Notes: a model not told the origin generated them from the letters alone. Numbered from the stretch's first letter, positions 23,250-32,249 are shown. The stretch is DNA of 64,000 bases from Pseudoxanthomonas sp. (GCF_035999195.1 NZ_DASYGY010000004.1:1-64000), one strand, 5' to 3'. Made by a program: numbers and translations.

Positions 23250-24804
23250 ACAGTTGACCGTGCGCCTGCGCGCGCGCTCGGACTGGGAAGCCGTCGAGCT
23301 GGGCATGGCGCTGGTGCGCCAGCATGCGGGCGCCATCTGGAAGCCGTGGCTGTGGTTCACCCTGCCGGTGTTCGCGCTGCTCAACCTGGCTGCGTGGTCG
23401 ATCGACCGGATGTGGGTCGCGGCGCTGCTGATGTGGTGGCTGAAGCCGGCGTTCGACCGCATCCCGCTGTACGTCATCTCGCGCGCGGTGTTCGGCAGCG
23501 TGCCGGGCACGCGCGAGACGCTGCACGCGCAGGCGCACTGGGGCCTGCGCACCCTGCCGCACCTGCTCACGTGGCGCCGCTTCAGTCCGGTGCGCTCGCT
23601 GTACATGCCCATCGACCTGCTGGAAGGCGTGCAGGGCGAGCGCCTGCGCCAGCGTCGTCGCGTGCTCGGCGGGCAGGCCTACGGCACGGCGATCCTGCTG
23701 ACCTGGATCTGCCTGCTGTTCCAGGGCGTGCTGGTGCTGGGCGGCATCGTGGCGGTGGTCATGTACCTGCCACGGGACGTACTGCCCGACAGCGTGCAGG
23801 CGGCCTTCGAGATTGCCGCCATCGCGTGGCCCGCCTGGTTCGAGCTGGCCTGGAATGCGCTGGCCTGGGCGGCGATCAGCGTGATCGAGCCGTTCTATGT
23901 CGGTGCCGGCTTCGGCCTGTATCTCAACCGGCGCACGCAGATCGAGGCCTGGGACCTGGAGATCGTGTTCCGCAAACTGCGCGCCCGTCTGGCCGCCGCC
24001 GTACCGTTGGTGCTGGCGGCGGTGCTGTGGGCCGGTGCGGGCACGGCCGATGCGCAGGAGCGCCACGGCGCGCCGCCGGTGGCACCGGCGCCTGTGGAGA
24101 CGACGGAAGCAGAGAAGCCGACGCCGCCGACCCTGCCGCGGGTGTTCGGCGACCAGCGCGTGGACGATCGTTCCTTCCGCGAGGCCGCCGACCGCGCGTA
24201 CCGCGATCCCCTGCTCGGACGACAGCACGTGCAGTCCGGCTGGGAGCGACGCACGCCGGAGGAGAAGGAACAGGACGAGGAGGCACAGGACAGCGACCAT
24301 GCCCTGCTGGCCGGCATCGGTACGGTGCTGGCCTTCATCGGCGAATGGGGCCTGTGGCTGGTAGCCGGCGCACTGCTGGTGGTGCTGCTGGCGAGCGTGC
24401 GCTACTGGTGGCCGTGGATGCGTGGCCTGGCCCGCGCACCGGTGGCCGACCCGGGGGCGCCGCAGACCGAAGCGCTGGTGCTGCCCGACGTCCTGCCCGA
24501 GGACATCGCCACCGCCGCGCGCCGGTTGTGGCGCGAGGGCCGTCCCCGCCACGCCCTGGCCCTGCTCTATCGCGCCAGCGTGGACAGCATGAGCCGGCGC
24601 GCCGACCTGGTGCTGCCGCCGGGTGCGACCGAAGCCGAATGCCTGCGCGCGTCCCGGCGCATGCCGCTGGCGGAGGACCGCCAGGTCTTCGCGCGCATCG
24701 TCCGCACATGGCAGTACGCCGCCTATGCGGAACGGCTGCCCGGCGATGACGAGTTCGACGCACTGGTCGGCGAACTGCAGCAGCGCTACGGGTGGGCGGC
24801 ATGA
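23239..24804 (+). CDS. DUF4129 domain membrane protein
   Basis: 521 residues. The N-terminal half has several membrane helices (about 30-70, 145-180, 195-250 and 255-272, the last ending in a signal-like ALWAGAGTADAQ). A charged periplasmic segment (about 275-355) follows, then one helix (GLWLVAGALLVVLLASV, 372-390) and the C-terminal DUF4129 domain (about 420-521; ARRLWREGRPRHALALLYRASVD). The domain resembles those fused to transglutaminases. It overlaps the SpoIIM-like gene by 11 bp and the next gene by 4 bp. Confidence 0.85.
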   Translation: MRIEQLTVRLRARSDWEAVELGMALVRQHAGAIWKPWLWFTLPVFALLNLAAWSIDRMWVAALLMWWLKPAFDRIPLYVISRAVFGSVPGTRETLHAQAHWGLRTLPHLLTWRRFSPVRSLYMPIDLLEGVQGERLRQRRRVLGGQAYGTAILLTWICLLFQGVLVLGGIVAVVMYLPRDVLPDSVQAAFEIAAIAWPAWFELAWNALAWAAISVIEPFYVGAGFGLYLNRRTQIEAWDLEIVFRKLRARLAAAVPLVLAAVLWAGAGTADAQERHGAPPVAPAPVETTEAEKPTPPTLPRVFGDQRVDDRSFREAADRAYRDPLLGRQHVQSGWERRTPEEKEQDEEAQDSDHALLAGIGTVLAFIGEWGLWLVAGALLVVLLASVRYWWPWMRGLARAPVADPGAPQTEALVLPDVLPEDIATAARRLWREGRPRHALALLYRASVDSMSRRADLVLPPGATEAECLRASRRMPLAEDRQVFARIVRTWQYAAYAERLPGDDEFDALVGELQQRYGWAA

Positions 24805-26000
24805 CGTCCGCGCGCCGCAACGGCCGGCTGGTGGGTGCGGCCCTGATCGTGGGGGTGGTGCTGCTGGTGCTGGTGGGCCTGTGGTTCCGGCACAGTTTCC
24901 ACCGTGTCGAGAAGACGCTGTACCTGCCGCCCTCCGGCGAGGCCGCCTACAACCCGCTGTATGCGCTGGCCAGGACGCTGGACGCCGACGGAGTGAAGGT
25001 CGACGCACGCCAGCGCCTGATGCTGGACGACCACCCGCTCGCGCCCGGCGACACGCTGCTGCTGTTCAACGATCCGCGCGCGCTGTCGCCGCCCGAGGCC
25101 GAGCGGCTGCTGGCGTGGGTGGAGGAGGGCGGCCACCTGCTGATCCGCACGCCGGTGTACTCGCCCGGCGAGGACACCTCCGGTCCCAACGCGCCGCAGT
25201 CGGCGATGCTGGACCTGCTGTCGGCCTGGCTGGTGGACGAGGTGCCGTCGTGCGAGGACTTCCAGGTGGAAGGCGAGGACCATCACGTCGAGTTCTGCCG
25301 TGGCCGGCGCTTCGCCTTCGACGGCGTGGTGCCGGAACTGGCGTGGGGCGATCTGCAGAACGGTTACGTGTACGCCCGCATCGCCGTGGGCAAGGGCCAT
25401 GCCGACGTGCTGGCCGACTTCGATTTCCTCGCCAACACCGCCACGCGCGGTCCGCTGCAGGAGGCGCTCGACGCACCGCCGGACGGCGGCCTGCGCGACG
25501 GTCCGCACCGTGCCCTGGCGCGGCAGGTGCTGGCGCCCAACTACCGCCAGGGCACCATGCACCTGGTCTACGCGGCCGAAATGCCGTCGCTGTGGCGCAC
25601 GCTGTTCCTGCGTGGCTGGATGGTGTGGGCGCCGCTGCTGCTGGCGCTGGCCGCATGGCTGTGGATGCGCATGCAGCGGTTCGGGCCGCCGGTGCCGTCG
25701 CCGGCGGGCGAGCGCCGTTCGCTGCTCGAACACGTGCGCGCCAGCGGCGAACATCTCTATCGCTACGGCCGTGGCGTGATGCTGTATTCGGCGGTGCGCG
25801 CGGCCTTCCTCGCGCGGCTGCGCCGCCGCGATCCGGTCGCCGCCGCGCTCACCGGCGAGCCGCAGGTGGCCGCCATCGCCGAACGCACCGGCCAGCCGGC
25901 CGAACGCATCCGCACCGCCCTCAACGTTCCTGCCTCGCACGACCGGCAGGCCTTCCGCGACCGCATCGCCCTGCTGATCCAACTGAGAAACCGCCTATGA
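24801..26000 (+). CDS. DUF4350 domain membrane-anchored protein
   Basis: 399 residues with an N-terminal membrane helix (about 11-32) and a second near 275-295 (WAPLLLALAAWLWMRM). The large segment between them should be periplasmic and carries the DUF4350 pattern: YNPLYALARTLDADGVKV, GDTLLLFNDPRALSPPEAERLLAWVEEGGHLLIR. The C-terminus (about 300-399) is cytoplasmic. DUF4350 is related to GATase-like domains and is a regular MoxR-operon member of unknown role. Overlaps of 4 bp on both sides. Confidence 0.85.
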   Translation: MTSARRNGRLVGAALIVGVVLLVLVGLWFRHSFHRVEKTLYLPPSGEAAYNPLYALARTLDADGVKVDARQRLMLDDHPLAPGDTLLLFNDPRALSPPEAERLLAWVEEGGHLLIRTPVYSPGEDTSGPNAPQSAMLDLLSAWLVDEVPSCEDFQVEGEDHHVEFCRGRRFAFDGVVPELAWGDLQNGYVYARIAVGKGHADVLADFDFLANTATRGPLQEALDAPPDGGLRDGPHRALARQVLAPNYRQGTMHLVYAAEMPSLWRTLFLRGWMVWAPLLLALAAWLWMRMQRFGPPVPSPAGERRSLLEHVRASGEHLYRYGRGVMLYSAVRAAFLARLRRRDPVAAALTGEPQVAAIAERTGQPAERIRTALNVPASHDRQAFRDRIALLIQLRNRL

Positions 26001-26998
26001 ACGACGAGACTGCCGCCGCGCCGCCTGCGCTGCCGCCGATGCCGCGCAACGCCCTGTCCGACCGCGTCGAGGCGGTCCGCGAGGAAGTGTCGAAGTCCTT
26101 CATCGGCCAGCCCGACGTGCTGGACCAGATCCTCATCGCGCTGCTCGCCGGTGGCCACGTGCTGATCGAGGGCGTGCCCGGGCTGGGCAAGACGCTGCTG
26201 GTGCGCGCGCTGGCGCAGGCGCTGGAACTGACCTACGCGCGCGTGCAGTTCACCCCCGACCTGATGCCCAGCGACGTCAGCGGCCACGCCGTCTACGACC
26301 CGAAGACCGAGAGCTTCCAGATCCGTCGCGGCCCGGTGTTCACCCACATCCTGCTCGCCGACGAGATCAACCGCGCGCCGGCCAAGACCCAGTCCGCGCT
26401 GCTGGAAGTGATGCAGGAAGGGCAGGTGACCATCGAGGGCACCTCGTTCCCGCTGTCGCCGCCGTTCATCACCCTGGCCACGCAGAACCCGGTGGAACAG
26501 GAAGGCACGTATCCGCTGCCGGAAGCGCAGCTGGACCGCTTCCTGCTGAAGGTGCTGATCGACTACCCGTCGGTCGAGGACGAGAAGCGCATGGTCGACG
26601 CCATCACCACCGGCCGCACCGCCGCCGACTTCGACCTGTCGCAGGTCAGGCGCGTGCTCGGCGCCGCCGACATTGCCGCGATGCAGCGCGAGACCGCCGC
26701 CGTGCGCGTGGATCCGGAAGTGATCGACTACGCCGTGCGCATCGTCGCCGCCACCCGCAAGTGGCCGGGCATCGCGCTGGGCGCGGGGCCGCGCGGCAGC
26801 ATCGCGCTGGTGCGCGCGGCGCGCGCGCAGGCGGTGCTGCAGGGCCGCGACTTCGTGACGCCCGACGACGTGCGGGACATCGCCCGTCCCGCCCTGCGCC
26901 ACCGCATCACGCTGGCGCCCGAGCTGCAGATCGAAGGCCAGTCGCCGGACGACGCACTGCGCGCCCTGCTGGCGAAAGTGGACGCGCCGCGCAAATGA
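25997..26998 (+). CDS. MoxR-family AAA+ ATPase
   Basis: 333 residues. The Walker A box GVPGLGKT is near residue 60, Walker B/ILLADEINRAP near 120, sensor I TLATQNPVEQEGTYPLPEAQLDRF after that, and a C-terminal lid with PRGSIALVRAARAQA. MoxR ATPases act as chaperones that mature or activate partner complexes, commonly with vWA or DUF58 proteins. Here it is coupled to DUF4350 (ATGA) and followed by DUF58 after a 163-bp gap filled by a REP pair. Confidence 0.95.
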   Translation: MNDETAAAPPALPPMPRNALSDRVEAVREEVSKSFIGQPDVLDQILIALLAGGHVLIEGVPGLGKTLLVRALAQALELTYARVQFTPDLMPSDVSGHAVYDPKTESFQIRRGPVFTHILLADEINRAPAKTQSALLEVMQEGQVTIEGTSFPLSPPFITLATQNPVEQEGTYPLPEAQLDRFLLKVLIDYPSVEDEKRMVDAITTGRTAADFDLSQVRRVLGAADIAAMQRETAAVRVDPEVIDYAVRIVAATRKWPGIALGAGPRGSIALVRAARAQAVLQGRDFVTPDDVRDIARPALRHRITLAPELQIEGQSPDDALRALLAKVDAPRK

Positions 26999-27034
26999 TC
27001 CCCCACGCGGTCGCCCCCGCTCGCGCAATCCGCT

Positions 27035-27152
27035 CCCTCCCCCGCGTGCGGGGGAGGGTGGGGGTGGGGGCGCGCGGCGAGCTTGAGCGTTCGCCGACCT
27101 GTCCCGTCTCCGTTCGCCCCCATCCCAGCCTTCCCCCGCAGGCGGGGGAAGG
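27035..27152. repeat. REP-like inverted repeat pair inside the MoxR operon
   Basis: Two hairpins, CCCTCCCCCGC / GCGGGGGAGGG at 27035-27058 and CCTTCCCCCGC / GCGGGGGAAGG at 27129-27152, lie about 95 bp apart. They occupy the only real gap in this operon. The right arm supplies the purine-rich sequence in front of the DUF58 start codon. Confidence 0.75.
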
Positions 27153-27161
27153 GGCGCGTCC

Positions 27162-28460
27162 ATGAGGCCTGCACCGCTGCTGATCCTGCTGATCGCGTGC
27201 TGGGGACTGGCCGGCCTGGCGGTGCCGTTCCTCGGTTGGCCGCTGTGGCAGTGGCAGGCCGTCGGCGCGGCGTTGCTGGTGCTCGCGGTCCTCGATGCGT
27301 GGCGGTTGCGGGGTCGGCCCACGCCGGAGACCGTGCGCGAGGTGCCCGAGGCGTTGCCGCTGGGCATCGAACGCGACGTCACGCTGTCGTTCGAGTCGCG
27401 GGTGAAGCAGCGGCTGGAGGTGTTCGATCTGCATCCGGGGGCATGGTCGTCGACGGGACTGCCGCGCGCGCTGACGCTGGCCCCGATGTCGGCGACCCGC
27501 ATCACCTATCGCCTGCGCCCCGCCGTGCGCGGCGATGCGCAGTTCGACGGTGTGCAGCTGCGCCTGCGTTCGCCATTGGCGCTGTGGCGGCAGTCGCGCG
27601 TGGCCGGTGCGCCGCAGCGGGTACGCGTGTATCCGAACTTCGCACCGCTCACGCGCTTCGCACTGTTCAGTGCCGAACAGGCCTCGCGCCTGGTCGGCGC
27701 GCACCTGAAGCGCCGCCGCGGCGAAGGCACCGACTTCCACCAGATGCGCGAATACCGCGTCGGCGACAGCCTGCGCCAGGTCGACTGGAAGGCCACCGCA
27801 CGCGCGCGCAAGTTGATCTCGCGCGAGTACCAGGACGAGAAGAACCAGCAGTTGATGATGCTGATCGACACCGGCCGCCGGATGATGGCGCGCGAGGATG
27901 CGCTGGGCCACTTCGACCATGTGCTCAATGCCTCGCTGGTGGTGTCCTACCTGGCGCTGCGGCAGGGCGATGGCGTGGGCCTGTTCGCCGCCGGCGGCGA
28001 CAGCCGCTGGGTTGCGCCGCAGCGTGGCATGGCGGCCATCGATACGCTGCTGCGCGCCAGCTACGACCTGCAGCCGCGCCCGGTCGCCACCGACTACCTG
28101 GCCGCCGCCACGGAGCTCAGCCTGCGGCAGCGCCGCCGCGCGCTGGTGATGCTGGTCACCAACGTGCGCGACGAGGACATCGAAGACCTGCTCGCTGCCG
28201 TGCGCCTGCTGCAGAAGCGGCACCTGGTCTGCGTCGCCAGCCTGCGCGAAACCTCGCTGGACGAGGCGCTGGACGGCGACGTGCGCGACCTGCAGGGCGC
28301 GATCCATGCCGGCGCGGTCGCCCGCTATCTGGAACAACGCACGGCCGCGCACGACGCATTGCGCAGTCATCGGGTCATGGTGCTGGACGTCACCGCGGAC
28401 GAACTGCCGGCGGCGCTGGTGGAACGCTATCTGGCGGTGAAGCGCGACGGCGTGTTGTAG
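27162..28460 (+). CDS. DUF58 domain protein (MoxR partner)
   Basis: 432 residues. Two N-terminal membrane helices (about 4-22 and 28-46) precede a beta-rich segment and the DUF58 core, with the signature EYRVGDSLRQVDWKATARARKLISREYQDE near 200-230. A vWA-like part follows (LMMLIDTGRRMM). DUF58 proteins are the usual substrates or partners of MoxR ATPases and may bind metal at the vWA site. The ATG at 27162 is preceded by GGGGGAAGG, which is part of the REP hairpin. It is the last gene of the operon. Confidence 0.9.
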   Translation: MRPAPLLILLIACWGLAGLAVPFLGWPLWQWQAVGAALLVLAVLDAWRLRGRPTPETVREVPEALPLGIERDVTLSFESRVKQRLEVFDLHPGAWSSTGLPRALTLAPMSATRITYRLRPAVRGDAQFDGVQLRLRSPLALWRQSRVAGAPQRVRVYPNFAPLTRFALFSAEQASRLVGAHLKRRRGEGTDFHQMREYRVGDSLRQVDWKATARARKLISREYQDEKNQQLMMLIDTGRRMMAREDALGHFDHVLNASLVVSYLALRQGDGVGLFAAGGDSRWVAPQRGMAAIDTLLRASYDLQPRPVATDYLAAATELSLRQRRRALVMLVTNVRDEDIEDLLAAVRLLQKRHLVCVASLRETSLDEALDGDVRDLQGAIHAGAVARYLEQRTAAHDALRSHRVMVLDVTADELPAALVERYLAVKRDGVL

Positions 28461-28503
28461 GCGCTGTTGCGCGGGCCTGCGTCACCCGCGTCGGGACGCT
28501 ACC

Positions 28504-28860
28504 TCAGGCGCGCGCCGCCGCTCCGGCCTGCATCGCCTGGCAGGCGCCCCAGATCAGCATCACCAGGCCGATCGCGGACACCACCCCCAGCAGCATGCCG
28601 ACCGCGCCGAACAGACCCATCGCACCGCTCAGTGCGGCATAGCCATCGGTGGCGCTGTTGATCATCCACGCCTGCCATACGCCCATCACGCCACGGAGCA
28701 GGGTGGTGAGCAGCATCAGCACCGCCCCGGCCAGCGCCAGTGTGCGGCCGGGTGCCGCAGGCGCCCACATCGCCAGCATCGCGACGCCGGCCACGCAGGC
28801 GAGCAGATCGGGAAGCTGGTAGCCCAGCATCGTCAGCATCTGGGTGAGGAATCCGTCCAT
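28504..28860 (-). CDS. small membrane protein, unknown
   Basis: 118 residues with four hydrophobic helices (about 16-34, 38-60, 76-97 and 98-112), so an inner-membrane protein. The central segment (MINSATDGYAALSGAMGLFGAVG) is the only polar turn. I do not recognise a family. TTGGAGAAAA precedes the ATG at 28860, a good ribosome binding site. It is convergent with the DUF58 gene and probably transcribed alone. Confidence 0.6.
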   Translation of the reverse strand: MDGFLTQMLTMLGYQLPDLLACVAGVAMLAMWAPAAPGRTLALAGAVLMLLTTLLRGVMGVWQAWMINSATDGYAALSGAMGLFGAVGMLLGVVSAIGLVMLIWGACQAMQAGAAARA

Positions 28861-28919
28861 GCATTTTTCTCCAATAGTGTTCTGTCGCAGCCTAACCTAG
28901 TCGGCGGTAACGCTCGGTT

Positions 28920-29450
28920 TCACACGGGCGAGATGGTCAACCAGAGGAAGCAGCGCAGGCGGGGCGTGCCCTCGAACGCATCTAGGGTGAGCTTCTCGAG
29001 CTGGACGTCGGCTACACGAAGGCGATGCTTGGCGAGCGCTGCCCGGTACCCGGTGACCATCTGCGAGTCTGAAACCGCCTGCAGGAAGGGGCGTCGCAGC
29101 GCCAGCAAGGCGGGGTCGTCGTGGTTGCCGGAAGGTCGCTGTGCATCTTCAAAAGCCTGCGGTGCCGATGTCCGCAGGAGCGCGAGCAGTTCCTCCTGAA
29201 AGTCGGCTTCGAGCATGCGCTCGTGCAGTACCGCGAGATCCAGTCGAGTCGTTGTCCGAGCGTCGGCAATCGCATCGAGCGCGTCGGCGAAATTCGTGAA
29301 GCCGACGTCGGCAGAGGCTTCGTAACGCAGAACGTGGACGGCAGGCAGGGTGTCGGAGGCCGTACGCACCTCATGGATCCATCCTGCTTCAGCGCGGGGA
29401 ATCGCACAAAGCAGCGTGAGGAAGAGCGCGGATGTCAGGCGCAGCGCCAT
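28920..29450 (-). CDS. secreted hypothetical protein downstream of aroE
   Basis: 176 residues with a clear signal peptide (LTSALFLTLLCAIPRAEA), so exported. The mature part is helical and acidic (FADALDAIADARTTTRLDLAVLHERML), then LEKLTLDAFEGTPRLRCFLW near the end. I do not recognise a family. Its ATG lies directly after the aroE stop, so it is probably translated from the aroE message. Its GC is somewhat lower than that of its neighbours. Confidence 0.6.
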   Translation of the reverse strand: MALRLTSALFLTLLCAIPRAEAGWIHEVRTASDTLPAVHVLRYEASADVGFTNFADALDAIADARTTTRLDLAVLHERMLEADFQEELLALLRTSAPQAFEDAQRPSGNHDDPALLALRRPFLQAVSDSQMVTGYRAALAKHRLRVADVQLEKLTLDAFEGTPRLRCFLWLTISPV

Positions 29451-30299
29451 TCAATCCGCCGTCACCAGCACCTTGTCCCGGTCGCGCAACGCGGCGTACA
29501 CGGCATCCGTCTCCGGTCGCACGCCGTGCCAGTGCTCGAACGCTTCGGCGGCCTGTTCCACCAGCATGCCCAGGCCGTCCACCGCGTCGTGGCAGCCGGC
29601 GGCGCGTGCCCAGGCGAGGAAGGGGATCGCGGCTTCGCCATAGTTGAGGTCCACCGCCAGCGTGCGCGGGGTGGCCAGCGTGAAGGGCAGGGTGAAGGCG
29701 CCCTGGTCCTGGCGCGCGGCGGAGGTCGCGTTGACGATCAGCGAGAAGTCGCCGAGGTCGCGCAGGTCGTCCCAGTAGCGCGAGTGCGCGCGATCCGGTT
29801 CGCCCAGCGCGTCGGCCAGCGCGTCTGCGCGCTCGGCCGTGCGGTTGACGATGATCAGTTCGCTGACGCCGGCGTCCAGCAGCGCCGGCGCCACGCCACG
29901 CGCGGCGCCGCCGGCACCGAGCAGCAGCGCGCGGCGTGCGCGCAGGTCCAGGCCGTGGCGCTCCGTCAGGTCGCGGACCAGGCCGGCGCCGTCGGTGTTG
30001 TCGCCATGCCACTGGCCGTCGTTGCGGGTCAGCGTATTGACCGCGCCGGCGCGCCGCGCTCGGTCGCTGGTCTGGGCGCAGATCGCGAAGGCGGCTTCCT
30101 TCAGCGGCAGGGTGACGTTGGCGCCCGCACCCCCGTCGTCGGCAAAGCGGTCGAGGCCGGCGACGAAGTCGTGCGCGGGGGTGTCGATGGCGGTGTAGTC
30201 CAGCGCGATGCCGACCTGCTGCGCGAAGGCGGCATGGATGCGCGGCGAGAGCGAATGGGCGACGGGATGGCCGAAGACGGCGTAGCGCTGGCTGGACAT
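29451..30299 (-). CDS. aroE: shikimate dehydrogenase
   Basis: 282 residues. Start MSSQRYAVFGHPVAHSLSP, the substrate/catalytic loop NVTLPLKEAAF with the catalytic Lys, NTDGAGLVRDL, the NADP-binding LLLGAGGAARGVAPAL and VNRT, and the C-terminal DAVDGLGMLVEQAAEAF. It reduces 3-dehydroshikimate to shikimate in aromatic amino acid synthesis. The longer frame upstream of 30299 is not conserved and covers a hairpin. The gene follows a GNAT gene and hemB on the same strand. Confidence 0.96.
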   Translation of the reverse strand: MSSQRYAVFGHPVAHSLSPRIHAAFAQQVGIALDYTAIDTPAHDFVAGLDRFADDGGAGANVTLPLKEAAFAICAQTSDRARRAGAVNTLTRNDGQWHGDNTDGAGLVRDLTERHGLDLRARRALLLGAGGAARGVAPALLDAGVSELIIVNRTAERADALADALGEPDRAHSRYWDDLRDLGDFSLIVNATSAARQDQGAFTLPFTLATPRTLAVDLNYGEAAIPFLAWARAAGCHDAVDGLGMLVEQAAEAFEHWHGVRPETDAVYAALRDRDKVLVTAD

Positions 30300-30334
30300 G
30301 GCGTGCGGAATCCCCGGCGTTGGAGGGAGGCGAC

Positions 30335-30359
30335 GGGGACGGGCACAGGCGCCGTCCCC
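30335..30359. terminator. GC hairpin between the GNAT and aroE genes
   Basis: Stem GGGGACGG / CCGTCCCC with a 9-nt loop in the 76-bp gap. It has no T-tract on either strand, so termination is uncertain; it may only attenuate or stabilise. Confidence 0.4.
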
Positions 30360-30375
30360 GCTGGTTGCCGGCAGT

Positions 30376-30870
30376 CTACTCCGCGCCGTAATCGCTGCGC
30401 AGCCACCGCACATACACATGCTGGGTCTTGGCGAGCGTGAAGCCGGCGGACGGATAGAACGCGTGCGATTCCGGCCGTGCGACGTTCGAACGCACGAAGA
30501 CGTCGTGGCCGCCCCGGTCGCGGATCCAGCCGCAGGCCGCGTCCACCAGCCGCTGACCCAGGCCCAGGCGACGCGCCCGCGGATCGACGATCAGCGCGGT
30601 GATCTCGGCACGGTGGCCGAACTCGATCATCAGCCGCCACTCCGCGGCCACCATGCCCAGCAGATCGCCATCGTCGTTCGACGAGGCCGCCACCTTCACC
30701 GCATGCGCGGGCGATGCCAGCAGGGTGGCCAGCCGTTTAGTCATGCCGCCGGCGTCCACCGGGTAGGCCAGCAGCGTGCACAGGCGCGCCAGTTCGCCCG
30801 CAACGTCATGCCGCGCATCGCCGCTGACGACGGACGTAATGTCAGCCGTTCCGCAACCAGTGCGCCGCAT
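30376..30870 (-). CDS. GNAT family N-acetyltransferase
   Basis: 164 residues. The acetyl-CoA binding motif A is visible (ITALIVDPRARRLGLGQRLVDAACGW), with preceding beta strands (GMVAAEWRLMIEFGHRAE) and the end AFYPSAGFTLAKTQHVYVRWL. It resembles AAC(6')-like GNATs in layout; the substrate is unknown. The ATG at 30870 would overlap hemB by 29 bp, and no better ATG exists before the conserved region, so the start is uncertain. It probably shares the hemB transcript. Confidence 0.8.
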   Translation of the reverse strand: MRRTGCGTADITSVVSGDARHDVAGELARLCTLLAYPVDAGGMTKRLATLLASPAHAVKVAASSNDDGDLLGMVAAEWRLMIEFGHRAEITALIVDPRARRLGLGQRLVDAACGWIRDRGGHDVFVRSNVARPESHAFYPSAGFTLAKTQHVYVRWLRSDYGAE

Positions 30871-31831
30871 CCAGCGCGAAGTAGGTCAGCACGCCATCGG
30901 CGCCGGCGCGCTTGAACGCGGTGAGCGCTTCCAGTGCGCAGGCCTTCTCGTCCAGCCAGCCGTTCGCCGAGGCGGCCTTGATCATCGCGTACTCGCCGCT
31001 GACCTGGTACGCGAATGTCGGCACGCCGAACTCGTCCTTCACCCGCCGGATCACGTCCAGGTACGGCAGGCCCGGCTTCACCATCACCATGTCCGCGCCT
31101 TCCTCCAGGTCCAGCGCGATCTCGTGCAGGGCCTCGTTCGAGTTGGCCGGGTCCATCTGGTAGGTGAACTTGTTGCCCTTGCCGAGGTTGCCGGCGCTGC
31201 CCACCGCGCTGCGGAACGGGCCGTAGAAGGCGCTGGCGTACTTGGCGGCGTACGACATGATGCGGGTGTTGATGTAGCCCGCGTTCTCCAGCGCCGCGCG
31301 GATCGCGCCGATGCGGCCGTCCATCATGTCGCTGGGCGAGAGGATGTCGACGCCCGCGGCGGCATGCGCGAGGGACTGCTTCACCAGCGCTTCGATGGTC
31401 TCGTCGTTGAGGATGTAGCCGGTGTCGTCGATCAGTCCGTCCTGGCCGTGGGTGGTGTACGGGTCCAGCGCCTGGTCGCTCATCACGCCCAACTCGGGGA
31501 AGCGCGACTTCAGCGCGCGGATCGCGCGCGGGATGATGCCGTCCTCGTCCCAGGCGATGCGGCCGTCGGCGGTCTTGGCCGCCGGATCGGGCACACCGAA
31601 CAGGTCCAGCACCGGCACGCCGAGTTCCAGCGCTTCCTCGCCCACGCGGAGCAGTTCGTCGATCGACAGCCGTTCCACACCCGGCATCGAGGCCACCGGC
31701 ACGCGGCCTTTTTCCTCGTGCACGAACACGGGATAGATCAGATCGTTGGTGGTCAGCACGTGCTCGCGCATCAGCCGACGCGAAAACTCGTCGCGGCGCA
31801 TGCGACGCGGGCGGATATGGGGATAGGCCAT
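30842..31831 (-). CDS. hemB: delta-aminolevulinic acid dehydratase (porphobilinogen synthase)
   Basis: 329 residues. Family motifs: LIYPVFVHE, SAGNLGKGNKFTYQMDPANSNEAL, and the Schiff-base lysine in MVMVKPGLPYLD. It condenses two 5-aminolevulinates to porphobilinogen. The segment that carries three zinc-binding cysteines in E. coli reads ALDPYTTHGQDG here, without cysteine, so this is the magnesium-type enzyme as in Pseudomonas aeruginosa. ATG at 31831; a GTG one codon earlier is less likely. Confidence 0.97.
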   Translation of the reverse strand: MAYPHIRPRRMRRDEFSRRLMREHVLTTNDLIYPVFVHEEKGRVPVASMPGVERLSIDELLRVGEEALELGVPVLDLFGVPDPAAKTADGRIAWDEDGIIPRAIRALKSRFPELGVMSDQALDPYTTHGQDGLIDDTGYILNDETIEALVKQSLAHAAAGVDILSPSDMMDGRIGAIRAALENAGYINTRIMSYAAKYASAFYGPFRSAVGSAGNLGKGNKFTYQMDPANSNEALHEIALDLEEGADMVMVKPGLPYLDVIRRVKDEFGVPTFAYQVSGEYAMIKAASANGWLDEKACALEALTAFKRAGADGVLTYFALDAAHWLRNG

Positions 31832-31928
31832 CACGGGCTCCTGGCAGAGCGGCGAATGATACGCCGGTGACCCCGGGAGCGGCCTGCGGCAGGCGGTCGC
31901 AGCGCGGAACGCTGCGTCCGCCGCGGGA

Positions 31929-32177
31929 TCAGACGATGCCGCCGCCCAGCGACAGGCGGATGATGCCGACCACGATCACGATGCCGTTGAGCAGCAGCCC
32001 GGCCTTGGCACGGCCGCGGTTCCCGGTCCGCGTGAACAGGATGCCGATGGCGGCGATGATGGCGCCGACGGCGGCGAACGGGATCACCAGCCAGTTCGCG
32101 GCTCCCAGCAGGGGAATAAGGGCGAGGATCATCAGGATCATCGCGACGATGCCCCACAGCAGGCTGATCAATCCCAT
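31929..32177 (-). CDS. small membrane protein (DUF4190-like pattern)
   Basis: 82 residues with helices at about 5-22, 27-47 and 60-80. The arrangement (hydrophobic start, polar turn TRTGNRGRAKAGLLLNG, second helix) resembles DUF4190-type proteins, in which GRAKAGLxLNG is a recurring turn. No function is known. GGAG lies upstream of the ATG at 32177. It is a short unit between hemB and the chorismatase gene. Confidence 0.7.
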   Translation of the reverse strand: MGLISLLWGIVAMILMILALIPLLGAANWLVIPFAAVGAIIAAIGILFTRTGNRGRAKAGLLLNGIVIVVGIIRLSLGGGIV

Positions 32178-32249
32178 CGAACGTACTCCGGCATCGGGCG
32201 CGCGAGACGGCGCCTCATGCCCTCACTATGTGGTCGGCCGGCAGGCGCT

